64,000 bases of DNA from assembly GCA_019802505.1 (NCBI GenBank), contig JAFMOC010000002.1, positions 1,696,501 to 1,760,500 of the forward strand, given 5' to 3'. The stretch is from Corydoras sp. C115 (lineage: Eukaryota > Chordata > Actinopteri > Siluriformes > Callichthyidae). Each line of letters starts with the position of its first letter. Position 1 is the stretch's first letter. Of the stretch, positions 55,366 through 64,000 are shown one piece after another. Made by a program: the position numbers and the translations under genes. The notes below the pieces were generated by a model, which made no database searches, was not told the origin of the DNA, and saw nothing but the letters and a program-made list of their open reading frames with translations.

Positions 55366-57036
55366 GTCCGCACTTTATATTTGTTATATTAAATTAAATT
55401 ACAATTCAATTCAAATTCAATTATGCTGGAGTTTTTTTCATCATAAATTGTTTGGCATTGTCCATCTAAAGTGGGTAATGGCATCAAATAAAAAGCAAAA
55501 ATAAGCAAATCTTTCTTGTTAAGCACGCTAAAGCTCATGGTCAATTTGGCATTAAATAAATGTATTTATTTTACTAATCAGGATTGCAATGGAAACTTCT
55601 ACATATTAATACCTTTTCATTTATTAAATGCAGAGAAACACCCTGGACAGGTAACTGGCCTTGTCTTTCTTTCATAGGAATGGAACATATAAATTTTTAT
55701 TGAAGCACAATGCATATACAATTGTTATTCATATATATATATTACCTTTCATAAATTGTTTTAACTAATCTTACACATGAATATTAAGAAGGGCTGGGTT
55801 TTCTCTCAAATTTTACAAATGTCTTAAAAATTTGATTGCCCTAAGTTTTTTTATGTATCTCTTCCTAATAGACTAATAGAGTCAGATGTGTGGCGATAAC
55901 CTGATCAGTGATGATGAACAGGGCACAGCACAGCTAGCATTACTGCTCTCATCCAAAGCTCAGCATGGGTAAGCTGGCAGGTGTGGGATATCTGAAAATA
56001 AAGCCAGGTTATGAGCTCGACTCTGGCTAAGCCAGACTTTTGCACACTATGGGAGCTCAGCATGATTCATGACAGCTGCTCAAGGTTCAGACACTTTTAG
56101 GTTGTACTGGGGAATTTTAATTAAACACCTTTATGAAATCAGCCTCACTAAAAGCAGCTCATCCAACTATTTGAAGGAGAATTCTACCTTACAAATGTAG
56201 CCAAGGCCTTGGGAGTCAAGTCAGCCTCCCAATGCTTGATGAATGAGCTGCTTTATGATAGAAGGTTTCAGGGCTGTTTTCAGGCTCTACATCCAAAGGT
56301 TGCCATCATAATTTTCCCTTGTTGAGATTTGAAGTTTGATTTATGTATCTGCTACCCATGTTCCTATGTACACCACTATCAGACAGGTGAAGCCATATCC
56401 TTACTATAGCAATTCTAGCCTCTCCTAAATCCCAAACTTAATCAATTCTGAAAGGTTTAAATTCTTCACTAATAATTATGTGATTAAATTGCAGGCCTAA
56501 ACTACCATTTAAATAGTGGCTGTTTGGTTGCGGTGCTTTAATAGAGCCATTTTAACTACATCCTAGAAGCAGTTCCTTAGACATTCATTGTGCTTGGCAT
56601 TCTTGACAAGCTCTAAATCTTTCCTTCCATCTCTTTAACTCTTCATCTTTTTCCTGTCATTGTGTCTCACCTCCACCTTACTCTCTCTCGATTACTCATT
56701 CTCACTTAACAGATCCACTCTTGTGCCTTCAGGCTAACATCTTGTTCATTTATATATTTTATGTCAATCCCACTGATGCTTTTTTTATCTTTGCACCCCA
56801 AAACAACATATTTAACAATCTTTTGGATAGTATTCAGTGATGTTACTAGAAATATATATTTTAATACTAGAAATGTTGATGATATAATTACTTTAATATA
56901 AATGGTATGTAATATACAATGATATAAAGTGTTGATAAAAAGCTGTCCCATTTCCACAAGTGTTGGTACTAGAGAACAAGAATGGTTCAATGGTTCATGC
57001 TAACTGTCCTGTTTTTTAACAAACAAGGGTCTTAAG
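55366..57036. other. Spacer, no recognised feature
   Basis: AT-rich DNA. No exon or known repeat recognised. Confidence 0.4.
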
Positions 57037-57938
57037 CAAATTGTCAGGATCCTCGAACCCGATTATCTGGACTGTGTTTGGTTTTCGGTTTGATTTGGTT
57101 TTGAGTTTCACTTTAGTTCCATTTTTTATTGTTTCGGTTTGTTTTCATTCATTTCACGGCTGTGCCTCATTTAAGTTGATTACCCCTTTAGTCATGTGAC
57201 CTGATCTTTTGTTATTTATGCCAGCCCCTCACTCTCTTTGGTGAGATAGCTTCAACTACGTACAGGTTCGTTCGTGCTGTAGGCTTTGTTTGGTAATTAT
57301 TATTATATTAAATCACTTGTTTCTGGAACCTGCTACGTGTTTGGTGTGATTATCGTTATTCTTACTCGGACCTTGGAGCACACGTGACAGAAGCTCTCTC
57401 CACATGTATCTGCCACCAGTTTCAGGTAGCGAGTATGGTATTGCTTTGTTTGCCGGTTCTGTTTTTGATATTTGCCTTTTGCCTTTTGATATTTGTAGCT
57501 ATTAGTTTATCCTTGCAGTGTTTGCTCTAGCTCCTGGTGGTTAGCTTTTGTGGCTACCTGTTTTTCCTCTTCGCATTCGCAGCTCTTGTTGGATATTGTT
57601 GAGTGTGTGCTTCATGTGTGTCGCCCCCGCGTTTGGCATTTTCGGTGGGTTTAGTTTTTTTTTTCGGGGTTCATGACTCTCGTAGCGCTCGGTTTAGCGT
57701 GCCTGTCCAGACTTTGTTTTTGTGCTTTAGGTGGGTTTTTTTCCTCCTAGTTTCGCACTGTATGTCAGCTTCTCACTTCCAGTGTTCTCGGTAGTTCTCG
57801 GTAATACTTTTGCCCTTTTTGCTATTTTTTTTTGTAGTGGTTTTTGTTCTGTTTAGTACGTTTTGTTCCTGTGCTCCGATTAGCGTTAGCATTGTTTGTT
57901 GTTGAATTTGTTGTTTTTCTATTGGTTAGGATTGGGTA

Positions 57939-58718
57939 TTGGGATTTATCCTTAGTATGGCGGTTCAGAGTGTTCAATATAGTGAGGATGATATCTTTTG
58001 GCGTTATGGCTATGAGTCACTATGTGCTGAGGAGAATATTGATTACCCCATAGACTCTGATGAGGATATTAGTGACTCATCGTTCTCTTATTATATCCTC
58101 CCTGCTTTTACACTTAGGAACTTCCCTGAGCTTTGGTCGGATGACCATTTGGGTTCAGTTAAGCCCCCAAGCACACCTAGGCATAAGCGTCGTTCCAGGC
58201 GTAAGGGTATAGTCAAGGGTCAACCCCCTCCTACTACCATGGGAGAAGGGGTTGTATACGAAGTTATAGAGGGGGTACCGGTTTCTAAGAACTGTGAGGG
58301 GTCCTCTAATCCCATGGGGTCTACTTTTTCGAACCTGCCCAGCCTTCCCTGTTTTTGTGGTCTTCTTCCGTTGCTTTGTCCCCTCCATCACTCTCGTATC
58401 CCTAATTTCCCAGTTGGCATTCCAAGTGTCCCCTGTGAGTCAGACTGCGTTTGGAGCGCCCCCTGTGAGTCAGACTGCGTTCGGAGTGCCCCCTGTGAGT
58501 CAGACTGCGTTTGGAGCGCCCCCTTTGAGTCAGACGGCGTTTGGAGCACCCCCTGTGAGTCAGACGGCGTTTGGAGCGCCCCCTGCGAGTCAGACGGCGT
58601 TCGGAGCACCCCCTGTGAGTCAGACGGCGTTCAGAGCGCCCCCTGTGAGTCAGACGGCATTCGGAGCGCGACAACACAACAGCACCAGCTCCTCACTATC
58701 ATCAGTCTCCTTCTGTAG
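57939..58718 (+). CDS. Gag-like ORF of the LTR element, repeat-rich C-terminus
   Basis: A 259-codon ORF; the more likely start is the second Met (57957), giving MAVQSVQYSEDDIFWRYGYE. The N-terminal 90 residues are acidic (YPIDSDEDISDSS), followed by a basic patch (RHKRRSRRKG). After a run of frame-ambiguous sequence comes an array of 30-bp repeats that is open in more than one frame. In the overlapping frame 58294-58722 the array reads PVSQTAFGAP repeated, which looks more protein-like, so a frameshift may lie near 58300. No known domain is recognised. Retroelement gag is inferred from its place after an LTR. Confidence 0.5.
   Translation: MGFILSMAVQSVQYSEDDIFWRYGYESLCAEENIDYPIDSDEDISDSSFSYYILPAFTLRNFPELWSDDHLGSVKPPSTPRHKRRSRRKGIVKGQPPPTTMGEGVVYEVIEGVPVSKNCEGSSNPMGSTFSNLPSLPCFCGLLPLLCPLHHSRIPNFPVGIPSVPCESDCVWSAPCESDCVRSAPCESDCVWSAPFESDGVWSTPCESDGVWSAPCESDGVRSTPCESDGVQSAPCESDGIRSATTQQHQLLTIISLLL
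58428..58670 (+). repeat. 30-bp minisatellite, eight copies
   Basis: Unit CCCCTGTGAGTCAGACTGCG plus TTTGGAGCGC, repeated eight times with few changes. Being a multiple of three it encodes a ten-residue repeat in every open frame. Confidence 0.95.
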
Positions 58719-58750
58719 TTGACTCTAGACCTTCGGGACCTTTGGACATT

Positions 58751-58940
58751 CGTTCGGTTCCTCTCGCTCGTTCGGTTCCTCTCGCTCGTCCTCGTTCGGT
58801 TCCTCTCGCCCGTGCTCGTTCGGATCCTCTCGCAAGCGGCCGCCCGGCCTCCACATCGCTCTAAAGCGGCCGCTCGGCCTCCACATCGCTCTCAAGCGGC
58901 CGCCCGGCCTCCACTTCGCTCTCAAGTGGCCGCCCGGCCC
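58751..58940 (+). repeat. Two further GC-rich tandem arrays
   Basis: TTCGGTTCCTCTCGCTCG-type units of about 18-24 bp (58751-58830), then four ~30-bp units of AAGCGGCCGCCCGGCCTCCA (58836-58935), each unit holding a NotI-like GCGGCCGC or a close variant. Confidence 0.9.
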
Positions 58941-59074
58941 CTTATATAGACTACTTGAACAATTTTGGCCTTCGGGTGTTGGTCATCCTCCGCCTCCCTA
59001 TGTTTACTCCGCATTGGACATTTGCCCCACAAGGTCCTGGACCTCCTTTTCTTGACCTCCTTTTCCTCTCCGGC

Positions 59075-60638
59075 ACCGGTAGGGGGCAGAGCTTACCAGC
59101 CGGTAGTTCCCGAGGAGTCATCCAGGTGGAACATGAACGTACAAAGGTTTGTACGTCAGCCTGTAAGGACTCCCACCAGTACTTCCGCTGGATGAGTTGG
59201 GTGGTACGTAATACTCCTGGGTGACCGGTACTTAGAGAGGCATGAGCCCACGTAATAACCCTGGACCTAAATGGTTGGGGAACGTAAGTAACCCCCGCCG
59301 GACATTCAGGTGGTGTGGTAAGGTTGCGCAGCGCCTCCTGTATCTGGAGCTCCCACTGGATTTGCCCTATGAACTTATGTGCAGGGATTATGAGATTCCC
59401 CCGTTCAGGATCGGACGCCGATGGGCCATGGATTCTGGACAGGGCATCAGCCCGGCTATTCTGGGAACCAGGATGAAACGATATCTGAAGATCAAATTGA
59501 TTAAAAAATAGAGCCCATCGGGCCTGGCGAGCATGAAGGCGCCGCGCACCCTTAACATACTCTAAGTTCTTATGGTCCGTGATAATAAGTACAGGATGAG
59601 AGGACCCCATGAGCCAATGACACCATTCCTCCAAGGCTAACTTGATGGCCAAAAGCTCTCGATCCCCGATCCTATAGTTACACTTGGCAGGCAGGAACTT
59701 ACGGGAAAAGTACACAATAGGAATGGCATTAGCTAATCCACCAGTAGTCTGGGAGGCATCCACTTCCATGATGAACTGTCGTTCGGGGTCAGGATGGGCT
59801 TAGATGTAAATCTCTGTTTAAGGGTGTTAAAGGCCCGATCCACGTCCGAACTCCAGCGCAACACAGAAGGGCTGCCCCTGAAACTAGCGGTTAGTGGAAG
59901 TGCAATTAGACTACAATTTTGGATGAACCTCCGATAAAAATTAGCGAATCCTAGGAAGTGCTGTAGGTCTCGGGGTGTGGCCGGCGTCGGCCAGTCCACA
60001 ACTGCCTTGACCTTGTTTGGGTCCATCTCTATCCACTTATGGGAGATAATAAACCCCAAGAATGAGATGGACCCCTGGTGGAATGTGCACTTCTCCCCTT
60101 TAACATAGAGACCGTTTGCAAGAAGTAGGGCAAGGACCCGGCGCACCTACGCGACATGGGAGGCCATATCACCCGAGAAAATCAAGACATCGTCCAGGTA
60201 AACGATAACCCCTTGATGTAAGAACTCCCTGAGCACATCATTAATAAATGCTTGGAAGACCACGGGGGCATTAGTTTGTAATGCTCCGAGGTGGTGATAA
60301 AGGCGGTTTTCCACTCATTTCCCTTCCGAAGCCGCACCTAATTATATGCGTTTCTGAGGTCCAGTTTAGTGTACACGCGCGCCCCATGAAGCTGTTCTAA
60401 ATTAGCTGGTACCAACTGGAAAGGGTAATGATACCGTTTAGTAGCTTTATTAAGCTCGCGGAAAATCTATGCACGGCCGTAACTCACCCCCTTGCTTGGG
60501 TACAAAGAAAAATCCGGATGCAGCTGGGGATTTGGATGGTCGGATAAACCCATTGCGCAGCGCTTCAGCAATGTAGTTCTGCATGGCGCGTGTCTCGGCG
60601 GCAGATAATGTGTGGTAATTTGGCCCCGGATAATAGGT
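59075..60638 (-). pseudogene. RT, RNase H and truncated integrase of the minus gypsy element
   Basis: RT fingers occur at about 60600-60480 (NGFIRPSKSPAASGFFFVPK), the catalytic YLDD at about 60190-60200 (VIVYLDDVLIFS), and thumb/connection at 60146-59733 (FLGFANFYRRFI). RNase H starts at 59769 (VDASQTTGG) and includes the block IGDRELLAIKLALEEW. The integrase zinc region reads HASLSTGHPGVL ... RSCSTWM with the last Cys changed to Trp. The match stops after PLPVPER at about 59075. Frames are broken at several points. Confidence 0.88.
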
Positions 60639-61208
60639 CTATGGAGCAGTCGTAGTGCCGATGAGGAGGGAGCGTGCACGCACGGTGTTAAGTAAAGACC
60701 TCCGCGAGGTCTGCGTACCCCGCTCGTACCTGAGAAGGAAGCTGGGGTTCCGGAGACACCTGCATAGAGGAAAGAGAAAGGCGGGGGGAGGTTGAGAGCA
60801 CTCAATACGGCAGTGGGATGACCATGACCGGATCCGCAACAGGCCCCAGGAAATCGTTGGATCATGACGCTGCAGCCAAGACAAACCTAGAACAATAGGA
60901 ACCGAAGGGGAGGAAATAATAAAAGTTTTAATTTTTTCAAAATGACTTTTCCTGATACCTAACCATAGTGTAGGAACAGCGCTCTTGACTGCCCCCGAGG
61001 GGAGAGGATTTCCATTGACGGCTTGTACCGAAATTTGGGTCTTTAGGGACTCCTCAGGAATCCCCCACCAACGGCAGAACTCACGGTCGATAAAGTTGCC
61101 ATCAGCTCCCGAGTCCACCAGTGCAGTAGCAGCTACCGATTCACCTTTAATGAATAACATAACGTTAATTTTCAAAGAACGATTAACAGCGACCCCCGAG
61201 TCCCGCAC
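60639..61208 (-). pseudogene. Retropepsin-type protease region of the minus gypsy element
   Basis: The reading frame contains ALVDSGADGNFIDREFC, with the D-S-G active site of gypsy aspartic proteases, then IVLGLSWLQRHDPTISW, the conserved C-terminal protease block. After about 60890 the frame is disturbed and runs out of phase into the RT part. Confidence 0.88.
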
Positions 61209-62166
61209 CGAAATCTTCCGGCGAGGTACGAGGCGCCAGCGGACGTGTACAACGAACCGGTCTCACACCGCAATGCTGCAGATCGTGTTTGGAACTCCCG
61301 CGGTAACCACAGAGACCCTGTTGGGCATGCCTTTGTCGCTCTTGTGAAGAAAGCCGAGATCGCCCGAGTTCCATTGACTCTGGCTCAGCCTCCACAGGAG
61401 AGGACAACGGAGCGATCACGCTCAACGGTGGAAGTCTGGGTCCTTGGGATGTTGGCACCATGGCGAGGTGTTGCTCCATCAAAACGGCAAGCCGAACGAG
61501 TTCATCCAACGAGGCACCAAAATCCTGGCCCGCTATCTCATGATGGATCTCACGACATAATCCCTCCCAAAACATTACTGTGAGCACTGAGCCGCTCCAG
61601 CCCGTTCAGGTAGCCAGGATCCGAAACTCCAACGCGTATGCCGACACTGACCTGGATCCCTGATGAAGCCGGTACAGCTGTGGCCCCATGACTTCCCCCT
61701 CCAGGGGGTGGGCAAAGGTAGCCCGGAAAGCCTCGTGGAATGCTGCATAAGATCGGCACTCAGGACCATGTGCCTCCCAGAGGGCGTATGCCCACTCGCT
61801 CGCTCTGCCCATCAGCCGTGAGATGACCAGCGAGATTTTATCGACCTTGCTGGATCTTGGATGGCTACGAAAGAAATGCAAGCATTGCATCAAGAACGAA
61901 TGGCATCTTTGTGGAGTTCCATCAAACCGTTCCGGTTCCGAGAGGCAGTAGCGGGCAGCGGTGGGTGAGGGGGGCGTGTCGGTGTCCGGCGGACATGGAG
62001 GTTGCTGTCATGTGGAGACAGACGCTCTGAATCCAGAACCTTCACGTTCCAACTCGGTAAGCTGCTCCATCAGAGACTGCATGGCCCAAGTCACCTCGCC
62101 GAGTCCGTTCTGTAGCTCGATCAGAGCGCATGCCTGCGCATGCAGGGCATCTCCGCTCGGATGCAT
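61183..62166 (-). pseudogene. gag of the minus-strand gypsy element
   Basis: The likely start is the ATG at 62166 (MHPSGDALHAQACALIELQN), a typical gypsy gag beginning. The retrotransposon gag core follows at 61893-61606 (LVISRLMGRASEWAYALWEA) and 61587-61183 (MFWEGLCREIHHEIAGQDFG). The C-terminal zinc knuckle is damaged (CGYRGSSKHDLQHC, one Cys replaced). Frame changes near 61900 and 61600 make it a pseudogene. Confidence 0.85.
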
Positions 62167-62203
62167 CACAGTTCCTCCTTCCTTCTTTGTTGGCAGAGTT
62201 TTA

Positions 62204-62739
62204 TGTCACGCTACCGGAGGAAACGCAGGAAGCGTGAAGTTTTCAGCAAACAAAAAGGTCTTTATTGCATAAGCAATAGCAAATAAAGTAAACCGTCCAG
62301 AATGAGCAAACAGAGGGAAGATGTTGGAAATGATGTCACCGGTCGTCGGAATCCCCGGGAGACCAGATGATGAGACGGTAAGGAATGCAGCGAGGTAAAC
62401 ATGAGGGAACTGGAGTCCATGATCTTTCACCTGCTTACAGGTAAACTGTCCTAGAAAACACCAACGGGCAGAACCAGATCGCAGCAGCAAGAGGTGAGTA
62501 CGAGGCAAGAGCCAAACGAACAGACACACCATAGCATAAGCACGTAACCAGAAAACTCTGGAACCAAAAAACTGGTGGATCCGTGAAGCCGGCTTAAATA
62601 CAGCTCCCACTAATGAGGTACACCTGGATCTAGTAATCAGGAGAGGGAGAGCGCTGATTGGTGGAAGAAGCAGCAGGTGTACCAGTGGGTGTGTGTGGCG
62701 GTGAGGTAGGGGGAACAGAGGAAGTGGGTGTGTGTGACA
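62204..62739 (-). repeat. 5' LTR of the minus-strand gypsy element
   Basis: 536 bp. On minus it starts TGTCACACACACCCACTTCC and ends GTAGCGTGACA. It contains a TATA-like TATTTAAG (inverse at 62592-62599) and AATAAAGACC for polyadenylation (inverse at about 62258-62267). Confidence 0.85.
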
Positions 62740-62812
62740 ATAACTCTAATGTAATCAGATTTACAATTTACTTTGCCAACTGTCGCACCTCTCCAGCCCC
62801 TGGTATCTCCTG

Positions 62813-63082
62813 GTGATTGTATCCTGCAGAGACACCAATTATACCTCTAGGGTGCTCATCGATTCTGGGGTGGAAGGGAACTTCTTGGACAAAGACCTCG
62901 CATTACGGTGGGGACTTCGGCTCCACAGGCTACCCAAAGCATTACCCATCTGTGGGGTGGATGGGCAGCCCGTCAATCAGGGGGTGGTAACTCACTATAC
63001 AGAACCTGTTTCTCTACAGATTAGTGCATTGCATTTTGAACTGATTTCTTTTTTATCATCCACTCTCCTAGCGCCACGATGA
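62813..63082 (+). pseudogene. Gypsy protease, plus strand
   Basis: An 89-codon frame includes VLIDSGVEGNFLDKDLALRW, a gypsy protease with the D-S-G active site. The stop TGA (63080-63082) overlaps the ATG that opens the next frame (ATGATCC). Upstream gag is absent: the frame begins only about 75 bp after the LTR end of the inverted element. Protease plus the following pol belong to one element in plus orientation. Confidence 0.82.
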
Positions 63083-64000
63083 TCCTCGGCTTACCCTGGC
63101 TGCAGCAGCACGACCCTGTCATCTCCTGGTCAGAGTGTGGAATTTTGCAGTGGTCTAAATTTTGCCTCTCCCATTGTCTCACACACACGGTGGGTAAGAT
63201 TCGTTCTCAGGTGGTGTCGCTTTCCCCCGCAGGGGTGGCTAAGTTACCCACCGGCGTCCCTTCGGAATTCGCAGATTTAGCTCAGGTGTTCTGTGACAAG
63301 CAAGCTAAGCAATTGCCCCCTCATCGGGAGTACGATTGTGCTATTGAGTTGGTCCCCGGTGCTAAGCTCCCCAGGGTCAGTCCTTACCCTCTCTCTGTGA
63401 TGGAGAACCGGGCTATGTGTAAATACATGGCTCTGGAGCTGGGCATCATCCAGCCCTCTAAAGCCCCAGTAGCCTCGGGATACTTATTTGTACCCAAAAA
63501 GAACTCCGAACTTCGCCCTTGCATCGATTACCGGGGTCTCAATTCGGTTACGCACCGCTATGCCTACCCTTTGCCCTTGGTACCGTCGGCATTAGAACGT
63601 CTAGGTCAGGCGACCATATTTACCAAACTCGACCTTCGTAACGCTTACAACTTGGTGCGCATTAAGGAGGGTGATGAGTGGAAAACCGCGTTTATAACGA
63701 CTACAGGGCACTATAAGTACCTGGTCATGCCCTTTGGCCTTATTAACGCCCCGGCCGTCTTCCAAGCATTTGTTAATGACGTTTTGCGTGATTTCCTTGA
63801 GGAGTTCACTTTGGTCTACATTGATGACATCCTCATTTATTCTCGGGATCTCGAGACCCATCGCCTGCATGTGCGGAAGGTATTACGACGGTTATTAGAG
63901 CACCATCTGTTTGTGAAAGCTGAGAAATGTGTCATGTCAATGGAGTCCGGGAAGGTTCGCGCCATCCTGGATACCGTTTGTGAGGTGCAGCGGTTTTTAG
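63079..64000 (+). pseudogene. Gypsy pol (protease end and RT), runs off the window
   Basis: The frame is open from 63079 to the right edge. It begins MILGLPWLQQHDPVISW (end of the protease domain). RT follows: QPSKAPVASGYLFVPKKNSE, LRPCIDYRGLNSVT, FTKLDLRNAYNLVRIKEGDE, TTGHYKYLVMPFGLINAP and the catalytic LVYIDDILIYSRD (about 63816-63855). After KAEKCVMSMESG the usual FLG-type segment is missing and the reading goes straight to KVRAILDTVCEVQRFL, an in-frame loss of roughly 20 residues. Because of that gap it is listed as a likely dead copy despite the open frame. Confidence 0.85.

Larger units (their letters stand above)
57042..59070 (+). mobile_element. Gag-only LTR element, 3' end lost
   Basis: A left LTR at 57042-57389 begins TGTCAGGATCCTCG and ends GAGCACACGTGACA. 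The interior carries a gag-like ORF and three GC-rich tandem arrays. Patches such as GCCTTCCCTGTTTTTGTGG and ACATTTGCCCCACAAGGTCC match the element at 50838-52721 (minus). No 3' LTR follows; near 59070 the sequence switches to the inverted pol of another element. Confidence 0.75.
59071..62739 (-). mobile_element. Ty3/gypsy retrotransposon, minus orientation, 3' truncated
   Basis: The 5' LTR is at 62204-62739 and, read on minus, gag, protease, RT, RNase H and the integrase zinc region follow in order down to about 59075. The integrase core, the 3' LTR and the far target duplication are missing. All coding parts carry frameshifts or stops. Confidence 0.9.

Noticed and set aside
58428..58670. 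Regular 30-bp direct repeats that could recall a CRISPR array
   Set aside because: Units are head to tail without spacers, lie in a retroelement ORF, and the genome is eukaryotic.
58388..58677. Minus-strand ORFs across the 30-bp repeat
   Set aside because: A repeat of length divisible by three keeps all frames open. No sign that the minus strand is coding.

Overview
This window is nuclear DNA from a bony fish, almost certainly a teleost. It has spliced vertebrate genes with GT-AG introns, tRNA-derived SINEs of the DANA/mermaid (V-SINE) type, many Tc1/mariner elements, Ty3/gypsy LTR elements and long TA/CA microsatellites. The dominant SINE resembles catfish mermaid-type repeats, so a siluriform is possible, but that is a weak inference.

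Genes. Only two host genes are supported, both on the minus strand and in tandem. HINT3 has five coding exons between 21064 and 16386 and is complete (151 aa). TRMT11 has ten coding exons between 12583 and 145; the start codon is present and the last roughly 130 codons lie off the left edge. TRMT11 is the catalytic subunit of the tRNA m2G10 methyltransferase. HINT3 is a histidine-triad nucleotide hydrolase. They are neighbours in human as well, so this is conserved synteny rather than a shared pathway.

Layout. 1-12.6 kb is TRMT11, with three Tc1-like elements, an AT-cored hairpin and SINEs in its introns. 12.6-16.4 kb is a SINE- and Tc1-rich spacer. 16.4-21.1 kb is HINT3 with a small CpG-rich promoter. 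21.2-50.8 kb is gene-poor DNA holding SINEs and solo LTRs (25.5 and 48.7 kb). It also holds a pair of inverted ~1 kb LTRs (36.8 and 41.2 kb) around an almost intact DD36E Tc1/mariner transposase, and an inverted duplication at 45.7-47.3 kb. 50.8-64 kb is a retrotransposon cluster. It has two related gag-only LTR elements with internal minisatellites (50.8-52.7 minus; 57.0-59.07 plus), a decayed chromovirus pol fragment (52.7-53.7), a 3'-truncated gypsy element on the minus strand (59.07-62.74) and a plus-strand gypsy protease-RT that runs off the right edge.

I found no tRNA, rRNA, CRISPR or bacterial-type features. No new host system stands out. The interesting material is the nested and rearranged mobile DNA, where several insertions can be ordered in time by their target-site duplications.
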